From contig JAHDXR010000002.1 in the NCBI GenBank assembly GCA_023384105.1, forward strand, positions 124,001 through 188,000: a stretch of 64,000 nucleotides of DNA. The letters are read 5' to 3'. The position numbers and the translations under genes were made by a program. The notes under the pieces were generated by a model. The model searched no databases, was not told the origin of the DNA, and saw only the letters and a program-made list of their open reading frames with translations. This DNA comes from Hyphomonadaceae bacterium (GTDB lineage Bacteria > Pseudomonadota > Alphaproteobacteria > Caulobacterales > Aquidulcibacteraceae). Below, one piece after another: positions 37,372 through 46,075 of the stretch (position 1 is the first letter of the stretch; each line of letters starts with the position of its first letter).

Positions 37372-37469
37372 CGGCCGCTTCGTTCCGCATCCAATTCGTC
37401 GTTGCGCGCCCCAGAGCGCGCGGACTCGGCTAAGCTGCTCCCGTCACATCGTTGCGCGGGGAGAGCGTC

Positions 37470-37874
37470 ATGCGTTTCAACGGCCACAACGTGCTGGCGA
37501 TCATCGTCGCCGCACTCGTCATCTACGCCATCGAGTTCGTGATCTTCGGCGTGGCGATCAGCGCTGATCAGTACATGGCGTTCACCGGCGTCACGCCGGA
37601 ACAGCTCGAAGGCGGCGCCGCGCGCATGCCGCTCGGCGTCATTCCCCCGTTGCTCGCCGCAATCGGGCTGTCGCTTGCGATCAAGTGGCGCGACAAGCCG
37701 GGCTGGATGGCGGGCCTGGTCGCCGGCCTCATCATGGCGGTGCTGTTCGGCTTCGGCGTCGGTCTTTACGGCTACATCTACGGTTCGCACGCCGAGGCGT
37801 ACCTGCCGGTGAACCTCGCGCATTTCCTGATCGCCTGGGGCGCGGCGGGCGCGATCCTGGGGGCCTGGCGCTGA
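37470..37874 (+). CDS. Small four-helix membrane protein, DUF1761-like
   Basis: 134 residues with four predicted transmembrane segments (about 6-28, 50-68, 77-98, 112-132). The start [36 protein letters not shown] resembles DUF1761 proteins, small inner-membrane proteins of unknown function, but I am not certain. GGGGAGAG lies 4-10 bases before the ATG. It stands between the DUF2155 gene and surE with gaps on both sides. Confidence 0.65.
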   Translation: MRFNGHNVLAIIVAALVIYAIEFVIFGVAISADQYMAFTGVTPEQLEGGAARMPLGVIPPLLAAIGLSLAIKWRDKPGWMAGLVAGLIMAVLFGFGVGLYGYIYGSHAEAYLPVNLAHFLIAWGAAGAILGAWR

Positions 37875-37911
37875 TCGACTCGCGGCTTGGATCGCGCTAA
37901 GCGGGCGGTCC

Positions 37912-38697
37912 ATGCGCATTCTCTGCACCAATGACGACGGCATCCACGCGACCGGTCTTGCTGTGTTGGAGAAGATTGCGCGCATGTTCAGCGACGATGT
38001 CTGGGTGGTTGCGCCGGAGCAGGAACAGTCCGGCGCCTCCCGCGCGCTTACGCTGGTCGCGCCGATCCGCGTGCGCCAGGCCGGCCCCAAGCGCTTCGCC
38101 GTGCTCGGCACGCCGACCGATTGCGTGCTGCTGGGCGTCGAGCATCTGATGGAGGACGGCCCGCCCGATCTCGTGCTCTCCGGCGTCAATCGCGGCCAGA
38201 ACATCGCCGAGGACGTGACCTTTTCCGGCACCATCGCCGGCGCGATGCAGGGCATGCAGCTCGGCATTCCTGCGATTGCGCTCTCGCAGGCGCGCGGCTT
38301 CCGCGGCGAGGAGGCGACGATTCCGTGGGAAACGGCGGAAACGTTCGGGCCCGGCGTCGTCGGCAAGCTCCTGGAGCACGGCTGGCCCAGGGACGTGCTG
38401 ATGAACGTCAACTTCCCCGACGTGCCCCCCGATCAGGTCAAAGAAGTCGAAGTGACGACACAAGGCCGCCGCGATCAGCATGTCATCTACGCCGACAAAC
38501 GAACCGATCCGCGGGGCGGCACGTATTTCTGGCTTGGCTTTCGGGGCAAGCTCTCGAATCCGCCGCAAGGCACCGATCTCCGCGCGATCTACGAGGGCCG
38601 CATCGCCGTGACGCCGCTGCATGTCGATCTCACCCATATGCAGACGATCGCTTCGCTCAAGGGCGTGCTGGGCGGCGCGCCGCCGAAGATGGGGTAG
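37912..38697 (+). CDS. surE: 5'/3'-nucleotidase SurE
   Basis: 261 residues. The N-terminal [14 protein letters not shown] contains the metal-binding Asp pair; further motifs are [55 protein letters not shown], and VNFPD. SurE dephosphorylates nucleoside monophosphates, with a role in stress survival. It starts the surE-pcm-nlpD set, which is conserved from alpha- to gammaproteobacteria; pcm follows after 3 bases. Confidence 0.96.
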   Translation: MRILCTNDDGIHATGLAVLEKIARMFSDDVWVVAPEQEQSGASRALTLVAPIRVRQAGPKRFAVLGTPTDCVLLGVEHLMEDGPPDLVLSGVNRGQNIAEDVTFSGTIAGAMQGMQLGIPAIALSQARGFRGEEATIPWETAETFGPGVVGKLLEHGWPRDVLMNVNFPDVPPDQVKEVEVTTQGRRDQHVIYADKRTDPRGGTYFWLGFRGKLSNPPQGTDLRAIYEGRIAVTPLHVDLTHMQTIASLKGVLGGAPPKMG

Positions 38698-38700
38698 TGC

Positions 38701-39342
38701 ATGAGTGACGCCGCGCGGCTGATGCGTTTCGTGCTCGAGCTTCGCCAGACCGGCGTCACCGATGCACGCGCATTGTCGGCGCTGGAGCGCACGCCGCGCA
38801 TGCACTACGCGCCCGAGCATCTGGAAGGGCTGGCCTATGACGACATCGGCCTGCCGCTCGCGCACGCACAGACCATGACCAAGCCCTCCGTCGTCGGCCG
38901 CGTGCTGGCCGCGCTCGCGCCGCAGCCCGGCGACACGGTGCTGGAGATCGGCACCGGTTCGGGCTTTCAGTCCGCCTGCATCGCCGATCTCGCGCACAAG
39001 GTGGTCACGCTGGAGCGCTGGCGCACGCTCACGGCCGAGGCGCGCGGCAAGTTCGGCCGCGCCCGGCTGATGCGCGTCTACGCTCACACCGCCGACGGCT
39101 ACGACGGCTGGGAGGAAGAAGGGCCGTACGACCGCATCGTCGTCAACGCCGCGGTGGCGGACCCGCCGCCGCCGCTGCTGCGGCAACTGAAGCCGGGCGG
39201 CGTGCTGCTCGCGCCGATCGGCGGCGAAGACGCCCAACGTTTGATCCGTTTCCGCAACGGTCAGCGCGAGGACATGGGGCCGGTGAAGTTCGCGCCGCTC
39301 GAACGCGGCCTCGGCGAATCCGCCGAACCGTCGCCGGAGTAA
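38701..39342 (+). CDS. pcm: Protein-L-isoaspartate O-methyltransferase
   Basis: 213 residues. ALERTPRMHYAPEHLEGLAYDDIGLPLAHAQTMTKPSVVGRVLAAL is the substrate-binding start, and VLEIGTGSGFQSACIADL (about 80-97) is the SAM motif I of the Pcm family. It methylates isoaspartyl residues in damaged proteins to start repair. Its start lies 3 bases after the surE stop and it is followed by the nlpD-like gene, so all three are probably co-expressed. Confidence 0.94.
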   Translation: MSDAARLMRFVLELRQTGVTDARALSALERTPRMHYAPEHLEGLAYDDIGLPLAHAQTMTKPSVVGRVLAALAPQPGDTVLEIGTGSGFQSACIADLAHKVVTLERWRTLTAEARGKFGRARLMRVYAHTADGYDGWEEEGPYDRIVVNAAVADPPPPLLRQLKPGGVLLAPIGGEDAQRLIRFRNGQREDMGPVKFAPLERGLGESAEPSPE

Positions 39343-39379
39343 TTTGCGCGCGAGCGCGATTCTCGCGGAAACTCACGCC

Positions 39380-40420
39380 ATGAAGCGGGGCGCGCTCCTG
39401 TTGGCCTTGATCGTCGGCGGCTGCGCCTCGGCGCAGCCCGCGCCGATCTCCTATGGCGGACACGCCGCCGCGCGCAGCGGCGCGCCCGCCGAGCCGCGCC
39501 GAAGCGATGGCGGCGCTATCGAGTATCGCGCCGCCGCTCAACCGCCAGCGCCGGCCGAAGCCGCACCGGCCCGTGCGGCTACGCCTGCGCAAGCGCCGGA
39601 CTGGGCCGAAGGCGAGGGCACGCCGCTCTCAGCCTACGCGCTGCAGCCGGAAGACGCGCAGCCTTACGATCCCGCGCGCCTGCCGCGCACGCATCGCGTC
39701 GGCCCCAACGAGTCGCTCTACGACATCGCCACGCGCTACCAGATTCCGCTGCGCGCGCTGATCGATCAGAACCGGCTCGAGCCGCCCTACGCGCTGGAGC
39801 AGGGGCGCGAGCTGCAACTGCCGCCGCCGCGCGTCCACACCGTCGAGCGCGGCGAGACGCTCGAAGACGTCGCCCGCCGCTACAATGTCGATCTGCGTTC
39901 GCTGGCCCTGCTCAACCGCATGCAGCGGCCGTACAGCGTGAGCCGCGGCGACCGCATCGTGCTGCCGGCGACGGCGCGCGAACTGCCCGCTGTTCCAGAG
40001 CCGGCGCCGACGCCGCGGCCGCCCGTCGCGCAGTCCGGCGACGCCCGCTTCGCCATGCCGCTGCGGGGCGAGATCGCCGCGCGCTTCGGCGCACAGCCCG
40101 GGGGCGTGCGCATCGACGGCGTCGAGATCGCGGGGCGGGAAGGCGACGCCGTCACCGCCGCGGCCGATGGCGATGTCGTCTATGCCGGCGACGACCTTCC
40201 GGCCTATGGCGTGCTCATCCTCGTCCGCCACGCCGACCATTACGTCACCGCCTACGGCTTCAACCGCCGCGCCCTGGTGCGCGAGGGCCAGCGGGTGCGG
40301 GCGGGCCAGCATATCGCCGAGCTGGGCGGCCGGCCCGACGGCTCGGCGCGCCTGCTCTTCCAGGTCCGCCGCGACGGCGCCGTCGTCGATCCCGCGCCGC
40401 TGCTGGGTTTGGCCGATTAG
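39380..40420 (+). CDS. NlpD/DipM-like lipoprotein: two LysM domains and degenerate LytM domain
   Basis: 346 residues. Lipobox LIVGGCAS with Cys15; Pro/Ala linker; LysM 1 (104-148, THRVGPNESLYDIATRYQI), LysM 2 (152-196, VHTVERGETLEDVARRYNV); LytM/M23 domain (about 224-342). All metal ligands are changed: HxxxD is I245...E249, the mid His is F294 (AYGFN), and the final HxHxE reads RLLFQ. So it should not cut peptidoglycan but, like NlpD or EnvC, activate an amidase. An AmiC-type amidase is encoded at 51350-52483. The start at 39380 gives a good lipoprotein signal. Downstream 40421-40466 is empty up to the yajC promoter. Confidence 0.9.
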   Translation: MKRGALLLALIVGGCASAQPAPISYGGHAAARSGAPAEPRRSDGGAIEYRAAAQPPAPAEAAPARAATPAQAPDWAEGEGTPLSAYALQPEDAQPYDPARLPRTHRVGPNESLYDIATRYQIPLRALIDQNRLEPPYALEQGRELQLPPPRVHTVERGETLEDVARRYNVDLRSLALLNRMQRPYSVSRGDRIVLPATARELPAVPEPAPTPRPPVAQSGDARFAMPLRGEIAARFGAQPGGVRIDGVEIAGREGDAVTAAADGDVVYAGDDLPAYGVLILVRHADHYVTAYGFNRRALVREGQRVRAGQHIAELGGRPDGSARLLFQVRRDGAVVDPAPLLGLAD

Positions 40421-40466
40421 GCGGCTCGGCTGCGGCGAAACGGCGCGTGCGTCCGGCGCCAGCTGA

Positions 40467-40494
40467 TTGAAATGACAGGGGCGGTCGATATATT
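40467..40494 (+). promoter_or_regulatory. Candidate yajC-secDF promoter
   Basis: TTGAAA (40467-40472), 16 bases, TATATT (40489-40494), 88 bases before the yajC ATG. It is the best promoter-like sequence in this gap and fits the housekeeping consensus. Confidence 0.55.
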
Positions 40495-40581
40495 CGCCGC
40501 CTTCGCGGGGCCGCCCCGGCTCCGCCCATCCCTTCCCAAGGTCGCGAGACGCCGTTTGGGCGCCGCATCACGCGAGGACCA

Positions 40582-40929
40582 ATGTTCATCTCATCCGCTT
40601 ACGCGCAGACTGCCGCCCCCCCCGGCGGCGACATGAGTTCGGTGCTGATCGGCCTTGCGCCGTACCTGCTCATTTTCGTCGTGTTCTATTTCCTGCTGAT
40701 CCGTCCGCAGCAGCAGGCGCGCAAGCGGCACACGGAGATGGTCGCCAACCTGAAGAAGGGCGATGTCGTCGTCACCACCGGCGGCCTGATCGGCAAGGTG
40801 AAATCGGTGGCGGAGGACGAACTGCGCGTCGAACTCGCGCCGAACGTCGATGTCCGCGTCGTGCGCGGCACCGTCGCCGAAGTGCGCTCCAAGTCCGAGC
40901 CTGCGCCCGCCAACGATTCCAAGCCGTAA
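40582..40929 (+). CDS. yajC: Sec translocase accessory subunit YajC
   Basis: 115 residues. One transmembrane helix (about 21-40, VLIGLAPYLLIFVVFYFLLI) followed at once by the family signature RPQQQARKRHTEMVANLKKGDVVVTTGGLIGKV. YajC joins the SecDF complex at the SecYEG translocon. secD follows after 12 bases, as in most proteobacteria. The coding start MFISSAYAQTAA is typical. Confidence 0.96.
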   Translation: MFISSAYAQTAAPPGGDMSSVLIGLAPYLLIFVVFYFLLIRPQQQARKRHTEMVANLKKGDVVVTTGGLIGKVKSVAEDELRVELAPNVDVRVVRGTVAEVRSKSEPAPANDSKP

Positions 40930-40941
40930 GGTTACGCGCCT

Positions 40942-42537
40942 ATGCTGCAACTCGCCCGCTGGCGCGTGATCCTGGTTGCGGTCGTGACCGTGCTCGGCCT
41001 CGCGTTCGCCCTTCCGAACTTCCTGCCCGAGCGGGCGCGCGAAAGCCTGCCGCCGTTCATGCCGCGTCAGGCGATCAATCTCGGCCTCGACCTGCGCGGC
41101 GGATCCCAGCTTCTGCTCGAGATCGACACCGCGACGCTGCGGCGCCAGCAGCTCGACAACATCGCCGACCAGATGGCCTCGGCGCTGCGCAACGCCCAGC
41201 CGGCGATCCGCTACACCGGGCGCGGCGTCGTCGGCGACGCCGCCCGCATCCGTCTGGTCGATCCGAGCCAGATGACCGAAGCGCGCCGGGCGCTGCGCGA
41301 CATCGCGCGTTCGCCCACCGGCGGCAACGACATCATCAACTTCACCGAAAATCCGGACGGCCTGATCGAAGCGCGCATCACGCCGGTGCATCTGCGCGAA
41401 CTGAGCCGCCAGGCGGCGCAGCAATCGATCGAGGTCATCCGCCGCCGGATCGACCCGACCGGCACGGCCGAAGTCACCATCGTCCGCCAGGGCGACGAGC
41501 GCGTGATCGTGCAGGCGCCGGGCGTCACCGATCCGCAGCAGCTCAAGGACCGCATCGGCCAGACCGCGCTGATGACCTTCCACATGGTGCGCGATGTCGA
41601 TCCCGCCGACGCCGCCGCCGGCCGGCTGCCGCCCGGGGCGATGCTGGTGCAGCCCTATCCGGACAGCGGCGCTGCGCCGGAGATCGTCGAGCGCCGCCCG
41701 CGCTTCACCGGCGAACGCCTCACCCGCGCCAATCCCTCGACCGATCCGCAGACCAACGAGTTCGTGCTGAGCTTCCAGCTCGACAGCGAAGGCGCGCGCA
41801 TCTTCTGCCGCATCACCCGCGAGAACACCGGCAACCGCTTCGCCATCCTGCTCGACAATCAGGTGCTGACGGCGCCGCGCATCAACGAGCCGATCTGCGG
41901 CGGCTCTGGCCAGATTTCCGGCAATTTCACCGCCGAGAGCGCCAACAATCTCGCCGTCATGCTGCGCGCCGGCGCGCTGCCTGCGCCGCTCTCCGTGATC
42001 GACGAGCGCACCGTCGACGCAAGCCTCGGCCGCCAGGCCATCGAGTCCGGCGGGCTCGCCTCCGCGGTCGCTGCGCTGGTCACGTTCGTGTTCATGATCC
42101 TGGCCTACGGCCTGTTCGGTGTCTTCGCCTGCATCGCGCTGGTCGTGAACCTGGTGCTGATCGTGGGCGCGATGTCGATGATCGGGGCGGCGCTGACGCT
42201 GCCCGGCATCGCCGGCCTGATCCTCACCATCGCCATGGCCGTCGACGCCAACGTGCTGATCTATGAGCGCATGCGCGAGGAAGCGGCGGCGGGGCGAGGT
42301 CCCGCGCTCAGCATCGACGCCGGCTTCAACCGCGCCATGATCACCATCGTCGACGCCAACCTGACGACGATCCTCGCGGCGATGATCATGTTCCAGTTCG
42401 GCGCGGGGCCGGTCCGCGGCTTCGCCTGGACGCTCTCCATCGGCGTCATCACCTCGGTGTTCACCGCGGTGATGGTGACCCAAGTTCTGATCGCCTGGTG
42501 GTTCCGGCTCGTCCGGCCCAAGCAGATGCCAATCTGA
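40942..42537 (+). CDS. secD: Protein translocase subunit SecD
   Basis: 531 residues. First transmembrane helix at about 5-25, then NLGLDLRGGSQLLLEID (47-63), the large periplasmic P1 head with the ISGNFT segment, and five C-terminal transmembrane helices (about 365-520) with the proton-path region near VDANVLIYERMREE. SecDF uses the proton motive force to pull proteins out of the translocon on the periplasmic side. It is followed by secF after 14 bases. Confidence 0.97.
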   Translation: MLQLARWRVILVAVVTVLGLAFALPNFLPERARESLPPFMPRQAINLGLDLRGGSQLLLEIDTATLRRQQLDNIADQMASALRNAQPAIRYTGRGVVGDAARIRLVDPSQMTEARRALRDIARSPTGGNDIINFTENPDGLIEARITPVHLRELSRQAAQQSIEVIRRRIDPTGTAEVTIVRQGDERVIVQAPGVTDPQQLKDRIGQTALMTFHMVRDVDPADAAAGRLPPGAMLVQPYPDSGAAPEIVERRPRFTGERLTRANPSTDPQTNEFVLSFQLDSEGARIFCRITRENTGNRFAILLDNQVLTAPRINEPICGGSGQISGNFTAESANNLAVMLRAGALPAPLSVIDERTVDASLGRQAIESGGLASAVAALVTFVFMILAYGLFGVFACIALVVNLVLIVGAMSMIGAALTLPGIAGLILTIAMAVDANVLIYERMREEAAAGRGPALSIDAGFNRAMITIVDANLTTILAAMIMFQFGAGPVRGFAWTLSIGVITSVFTAVMVTQVLIAWWFRLVRPKQMPI

Positions 42538-42551
42538 GAGGACGAACGAGA

Positions 42552-43589
42552 ATGTGGCCTCTGATCCGGCTCCTGCCCAAGAAGACGAACCTTGCCTACG
42601 TGAAGTTCGCGGGCTTTGCGGCGTTCGTTTCGATCGCGCTTTGCGTCGCGTCGGTCGTGTCGATCTTCACCGGCGGCCTGCGCGAAAACCCGATCGAGGT
42701 TTACCAGCAGGCCGAAGGCTCCCCGCTCCAGCGTCTCGGCGCCATCATGGAGCACGGCTTCAACCTCGGCATCGACTTTCGCGGCGGCACATCGCTGCTG
42801 ATCGAGTCGCCGACCCCGGTCGACCAGGACGCGCTGAGCGCGCTCGCGCGCGACGCGCAGGACGGCGACATCGAAGTGCAGGGCACGACCTGCCAGCCCC
42901 AGAACGCGCCGCCTTACTGCATCATCCTCAATTTCGAGACCTCGCCCGACCAGGCCGAAACGGTCGAGGAGATTCGCCAGGGGCTGCCGGCTATCGCCGA
43001 GGGCGCGCGCATCGCCAACGTCGACTCGGTGAGCGCGAAGGTGTCCGAAGAGCTGTTCGCGGGCGGCCTGATGGCGCTCGGCCTCGCGATGCTGCTGATG
43101 ATGGCCTATATCTGGTTCCGGTTTGAATGGCAGTTCGGCGTCGGCGCCATGCTCGGCCTGCTGCACGACGTGATCCTGACGCTCGGCCTGTTCTCGATCT
43201 TCCGTTTCGAGTTCACGCTGACCATCGTCGCCGCGCTGCTGACGATCATCGGCTACGGCATCAACGACACCGTCGTCGTGTTCGACCGGCTGCGGGAAAA
43301 CCTGCGCAAGTACAAGAAAATGCCGCTCGGCGAGCTGATCGATCTTTCCCTGAACGAAACGCTGTCGCGGACGATCATCACCGGCTGCACCGCCGTCTTC
43401 GCCCTGATCGGTTTGCTTTTCTTGGGCGGGGAGGCGCTTTCGGGCTTCGCCATCGCCATGCTTTTCGGCATTATCGTCGGCACTTATTCGTCGCTCTATG
43501 TCGCAGCGCCGGTGATTCTCCTGTGGGGCGTCAAGCGCAGCGGCGGCAAGGCGGACGAAGCGCGGGGAGCGCCGCAGACGGCGGGCTAG
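42552..43589 (+). CDS. secF: Protein translocase subunit SecF
   Basis: 345 residues. Transmembrane helix 1 at about 20-42, GIDFRGGTSLLIE (about 73-85), a periplasmic P4 region, then helices with GYGINDTVVVFDRLRENLRKYKKMPL, the SecF hallmark. The ATG at 42552 follows AGAGGACGAACGAGA. Partner of SecD; together with YajC the three genes make one operon. The gap before the next gene is 50 bases. Confidence 0.97.
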   Translation: MWPLIRLLPKKTNLAYVKFAGFAAFVSIALCVASVVSIFTGGLRENPIEVYQQAEGSPLQRLGAIMEHGFNLGIDFRGGTSLLIESPTPVDQDALSALARDAQDGDIEVQGTTCQPQNAPPYCIILNFETSPDQAETVEEIRQGLPAIAEGARIANVDSVSAKVSEELFAGGLMALGLAMLLMMAYIWFRFEWQFGVGAMLGLLHDVILTLGLFSIFRFEFTLTIVAALLTIIGYGINDTVVVFDRLRENLRKYKKMPLGELIDLSLNETLSRTIITGCTAVFALIGLLFLGGEALSGFAIAMLFGIIVGTYSSLYVAAPVILLWGVKRSGGKADEARGAPQTAG

Positions 43590-43639
43590 CTAGGACGGGG
43601 ACGAACCCTGCTCCCCGCGAACGGCTGAGGGAGTAGGTC

Positions 43640-44272
43640 ATGGCCTCGTTTTTGAGCAATCTGCGTTATGTGGCGTGGACCGCGCTGGCGGTCGGCGCGC
43701 TGTTTCTGATCTATTTCACCACCCTGTCGCCGACGCCGCTGGGCGACACCGTGTTCTGGCAGGCCGTCTGGCGCTGGACCCACGTGCTCGCCGGCGTGAT
43801 GTGGATCGGCCATCTGTGGTATTTTAACTTCACCCAGATCCCGAACGCGCCGAAGATTCCGGAAGAGCACCGCGGCCCCTCGATCGGCAAGGTGATCGCG
43901 CCGGCGGCGCTGTTCTGGTTCCGCTGGGGCGCGATGTTCACGCTGATCACCGGCCTCCTGCTGGCCTGGAACCGCGGCTATCTGTTCGAAGCGCTGACTT
44001 TCGGCGCGCTCGACGATCCGAGCTTCGCCGTGCCGCGCACGATCTTCATCGGCATCGGCATGTGGCTCGCCATCGTCATGTGGTTCAACGTCTGGTTCAT
44101 CATCTGGCCGAACCAGCAGAAGGCGCTGAACATCGACAACAAGCATCCCGATCTCGACGCGGCCGCCAAAGCAGCCGCCGCCAAGACGGCGATGCTGCTC
44201 TCGCGCGTCAACACGTTCCTGTCGGTGCCGATGCTCGTGGCGATGACCGGCACGAGCACGCTGTTCGGCTGA
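43640..44272 (+). CDS. PuuD-like membrane protein (urate oxidase N-terminal domain family)
   Basis: 210 residues, four to five transmembrane segments (about 10-30, 45-65, 92-110, 132-155, 185-205). The segments WRWTHVLAGVMWIGHLWYFNF and WLAIVMWFNVWFIIWPNQQKAL match the membrane domain of PuuD urate hydroxylase, including conserved His and Trp residues in the helices. Canonical PuuD also has a C-terminal cytochrome c domain, absent here. With no other purine-degradation gene nearby, a urate role is doubtful; it may be a heme-binding membrane protein of unknown electron-transfer function. Good GAGGGAG precedes the ATG. Confidence 0.75.
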   Translation: MASFLSNLRYVAWTALAVGALFLIYFTTLSPTPLGDTVFWQAVWRWTHVLAGVMWIGHLWYFNFTQIPNAPKIPEEHRGPSIGKVIAPAALFWFRWGAMFTLITGLLLAWNRGYLFEALTFGALDDPSFAVPRTIFIGIGMWLAIVMWFNVWFIIWPNQQKALNIDNKHPDLDAAAKAAAAKTAMLLSRVNTFLSVPMLVAMTGTSTLFG

Positions 44273-44292
44273 TCCGGCGGACGCCTTCGGCG

Positions 44293-44319
44293 ACGCCCGC
44301 GCTGCACAGGCGCGGGCGT
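44293..44319 (+). terminator. GC-rich hairpin after the PuuD-like gene
   Basis: ACGCCCGCGC (44293-44302) and GCGCGGGCGT (44310-44319) form a perfect 10-bp stem with a 7-base loop, 20 bases past the stop. The following TTCGCTTATG is a poor T tract, so it could be a weak terminator or processing hairpin. Confidence 0.45.
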
Positions 44320-44337
44320 TCGCTTATGTAAGGGACG

Positions 44338-45087
44338 ATGGAACAGGATCTCGACGCGCTCGTCCGCCGGGTCGACGAAGACCGCTGGCTCGCCAGCCGC
44401 TTCGCGCCCGAGGATGCGCGTCGCCGGCTCGTCGTTCTCTACGCGCTGAATTACGAGATCGCCCACGCCGTCGAAAGCGTGCGCACGCCGGCGCTCGGCG
44501 ACATCCGCCTCGCCTGGTGGCGCGAAGCGCTGGGCGAGATTCATGAGGGCGGCCCTGCGCGCTCTCATCCCGTGCTCCAGCGCTACGCGCTGGCGCTGCA
44601 GCAGACCCCGTTTCCGCTTCATCGCGTCGAAGCCCTGATCGCGGCGCGGGCGCGCGATCTCGAGCCCGCGCCGTTCGCGAGCGCCGCCCAGCGCGAAGTG
44701 TACCTCGACGCCACCGCGGGCAACGTGATGCGCCTTGCCCTCGCCGCCTGCGGCGCAGACGCCGGCGCACACGAAGACCTGGTCCGCGAAGCCGCGCTCG
44801 CGTGGGGCGGCGCCGGCTTGCTGCGCGCCGAGCCCGCCTGGCGTGCGCGCGGCCGGCGCATGCTGGCGGCGGAAGGTGAGACGCTCATGGCGTTATCGGA
44901 CCGCGCACGCGCCGCCCACAACGCGCTGCGCGCGATGGGAAAGCCGCCGGCGCACATCTTTCCCGCGCTCGGCTACGTCACGCTCGCGCCGGCCTATCTC
45001 AAGGCGCTGGAACGCGATCGCCGCGACGCGCCGCTGCTGATGCGCCAAGCCAAGCTGATCGCCGCCGCCGCAACGGGCCGCCTCTGA
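44338..45087 (+). CDS. Squalene/phytoene synthase-like protein, NDUFAF6 type
   Basis: 249 residues. LYALNYEIAHAVESVRTPALGDIRLAWWREALGEI (about 37-71) is the region of the first aspartate-rich motif in squalene/phytoene synthases, but the DXXXD is not preserved (EIAHAV). The second (YLDATAGNVMRLAL, about 122-135) retains only one Asp. This pattern is that of the NDUFAF6-like branch, whose mitochondrial member is a complex I assembly factor. A prenyl-synthase activity is thus unlikely. Complex I is otherwise represented in the window only by NDUFA12. Confidence 0.75.
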   Translation: MEQDLDALVRRVDEDRWLASRFAPEDARRRLVVLYALNYEIAHAVESVRTPALGDIRLAWWREALGEIHEGGPARSHPVLQRYALALQQTPFPLHRVEALIAARARDLEPAPFASAAQREVYLDATAGNVMRLALAACGADAGAHEDLVREAALAWGGAGLLRAEPAWRARGRRMLAAEGETLMALSDRARAAHNALRAMGKPPAHIFPALGYVTLAPAYLKALERDRRDAPLLMRQAKLIAAAATGRL

Positions 45088-45100
45088 CAGCCGCCGCACC

Positions 45101-45269
45101 GGACCGCCGGCTCCCCGTCATCCAGGGGCAAACGCACTGCCGCTCGCCCCTGGATCCTGGGCTCAATGCTTCGCATTGCCCCAGGACGACGAAGCTGGAA
45201 GTCGCCGCTTCATCCTGCACAAGGCTCGAAGCTGAAACGCCGTATGCCGGCTGGAAGCCGGCGATCCGA
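45101..45269. repeat. Split family A repeat enclosing other repeat sequence
   Basis: GGACCGCCGG at 45101-45110 and GCCGGCGATCC at about 45256-45266 look like the two ends of a family A inverted repeat. Between them lies CATCCAGGGGCAAACGCACT... and a 13-base hairpin region (CTGGGCTCAATGCTTCG and CATTGCCCCAG). It fills the convergent gap after 44338-45087 and before the DsbA-like gene. Confidence 0.5.
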
Positions 45270-45317
45270 AGCTGGGCGGTTAGAGATTTATCTTGAAACG
45301 CTGGCGCTCCATAAGCG

Positions 45318-46049
45318 TCAGCGCCGTGCGTCGCGCGTCGCTTCGCGCAGCCGCTGCTCCAGCAGCTGGCGATTGTAGCCGGAGACCATCTCGCCATTGA
45401 TCATGAACAGCGGCGTCGCCGGGTTGGCGGTGAGGTCGAGCGCGAAGCCGCGGTTCTGTTCGAGCAGCGCGATCACGTCCGGGTTGTTCATCGCCCGGCG
45501 CATGCGCGTCACGTCGACGCCCGCTTGGCGCGCCAGCGCGTCGATGCGTTCGGAGGTGAGATCGCCGCGCTCGCTCATCAGCGCCTGGTGAAACGCCCAG
45601 TAGCGGCCCTGCGGCATCGACGCGATCGCCGCCTGCGCGGCTTCCATGCTCTGCGGGCTGAGGATCGGCAGCTCCTTGAGCACGATGCGCACGTCGTTGC
45701 GGGTGCGGGCGATGTCGACCACCCAGTCCAGCGCCGCGTGGCAATAGGGGCAGCGATAGTCGAAGAACTCGACGATCACGATCGGCGCGTCCGCCGGCCC
45801 GATCGAGAAATCGCGCCGGTCGGAGATGATCCGCCGCCAGCGTTCGTTCTGCGTGCGCTCCTCCAGCGCGTCGATCGCCTCGCGCAGGACGTCGGGATTG
45901 TTGACCAGATATTCGCGCACGATGGCGCGGATTTCGGCCTGTTCCTGCGCATTGAAGCTCTGCGCCGCGGCGGGCGGCGCAAGCAGCATGAAGCAGAAGG
46001 CGAGAAGCAGGCGCGCCACGGCGGTCTCCCAGGCTGGAGCCGACGACAT
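45318..46049 (-). CDS. DsbA-family thiol-disulfide oxidoreductase
   Basis: 243 residues with signal peptide ending AAAQ (residue 30). A short helical N-terminal region (EQAEIRAIVREYLVNNPDVLREAIDALE, 36-63), then a thioredoxin-like DsbA domain with active site C100-P-Y-C103 and cis-proline P213 in ATPLF. The EYLVNNPDVL opening is that of the Com1/ScsC-like DsbA group common in alphaproteobacteria, which can be oxidase or isomerase. It lies 26 bases after the M48 protease gene on the same strand, so both act in the periplasm and may be co-expressed. Confidence 0.9.
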   Translation of the reverse strand: MSSAPAWETAVARLLLAFCFMLLAPPAAAQSFNAQEQAEIRAIVREYLVNNPDVLREAIDALEERTQNERWRRIISDRRDFSIGPADAPIVIVEFFDYRCPYCHAALDWVVDIARTRNDVRIVLKELPILSPQSMEAAQAAIASMPQGRYWAFHQALMSERGDLTSERIDALARQAGVDVTRMRRAMNNPDVIALLEQNRGFALDLTANPATPLFMINGEMVSGYNRQLLEQRLREATRDARR

Positions 46050-46075
46050 GGCCGCTTTCTTGCGCAGGAGCAAGC

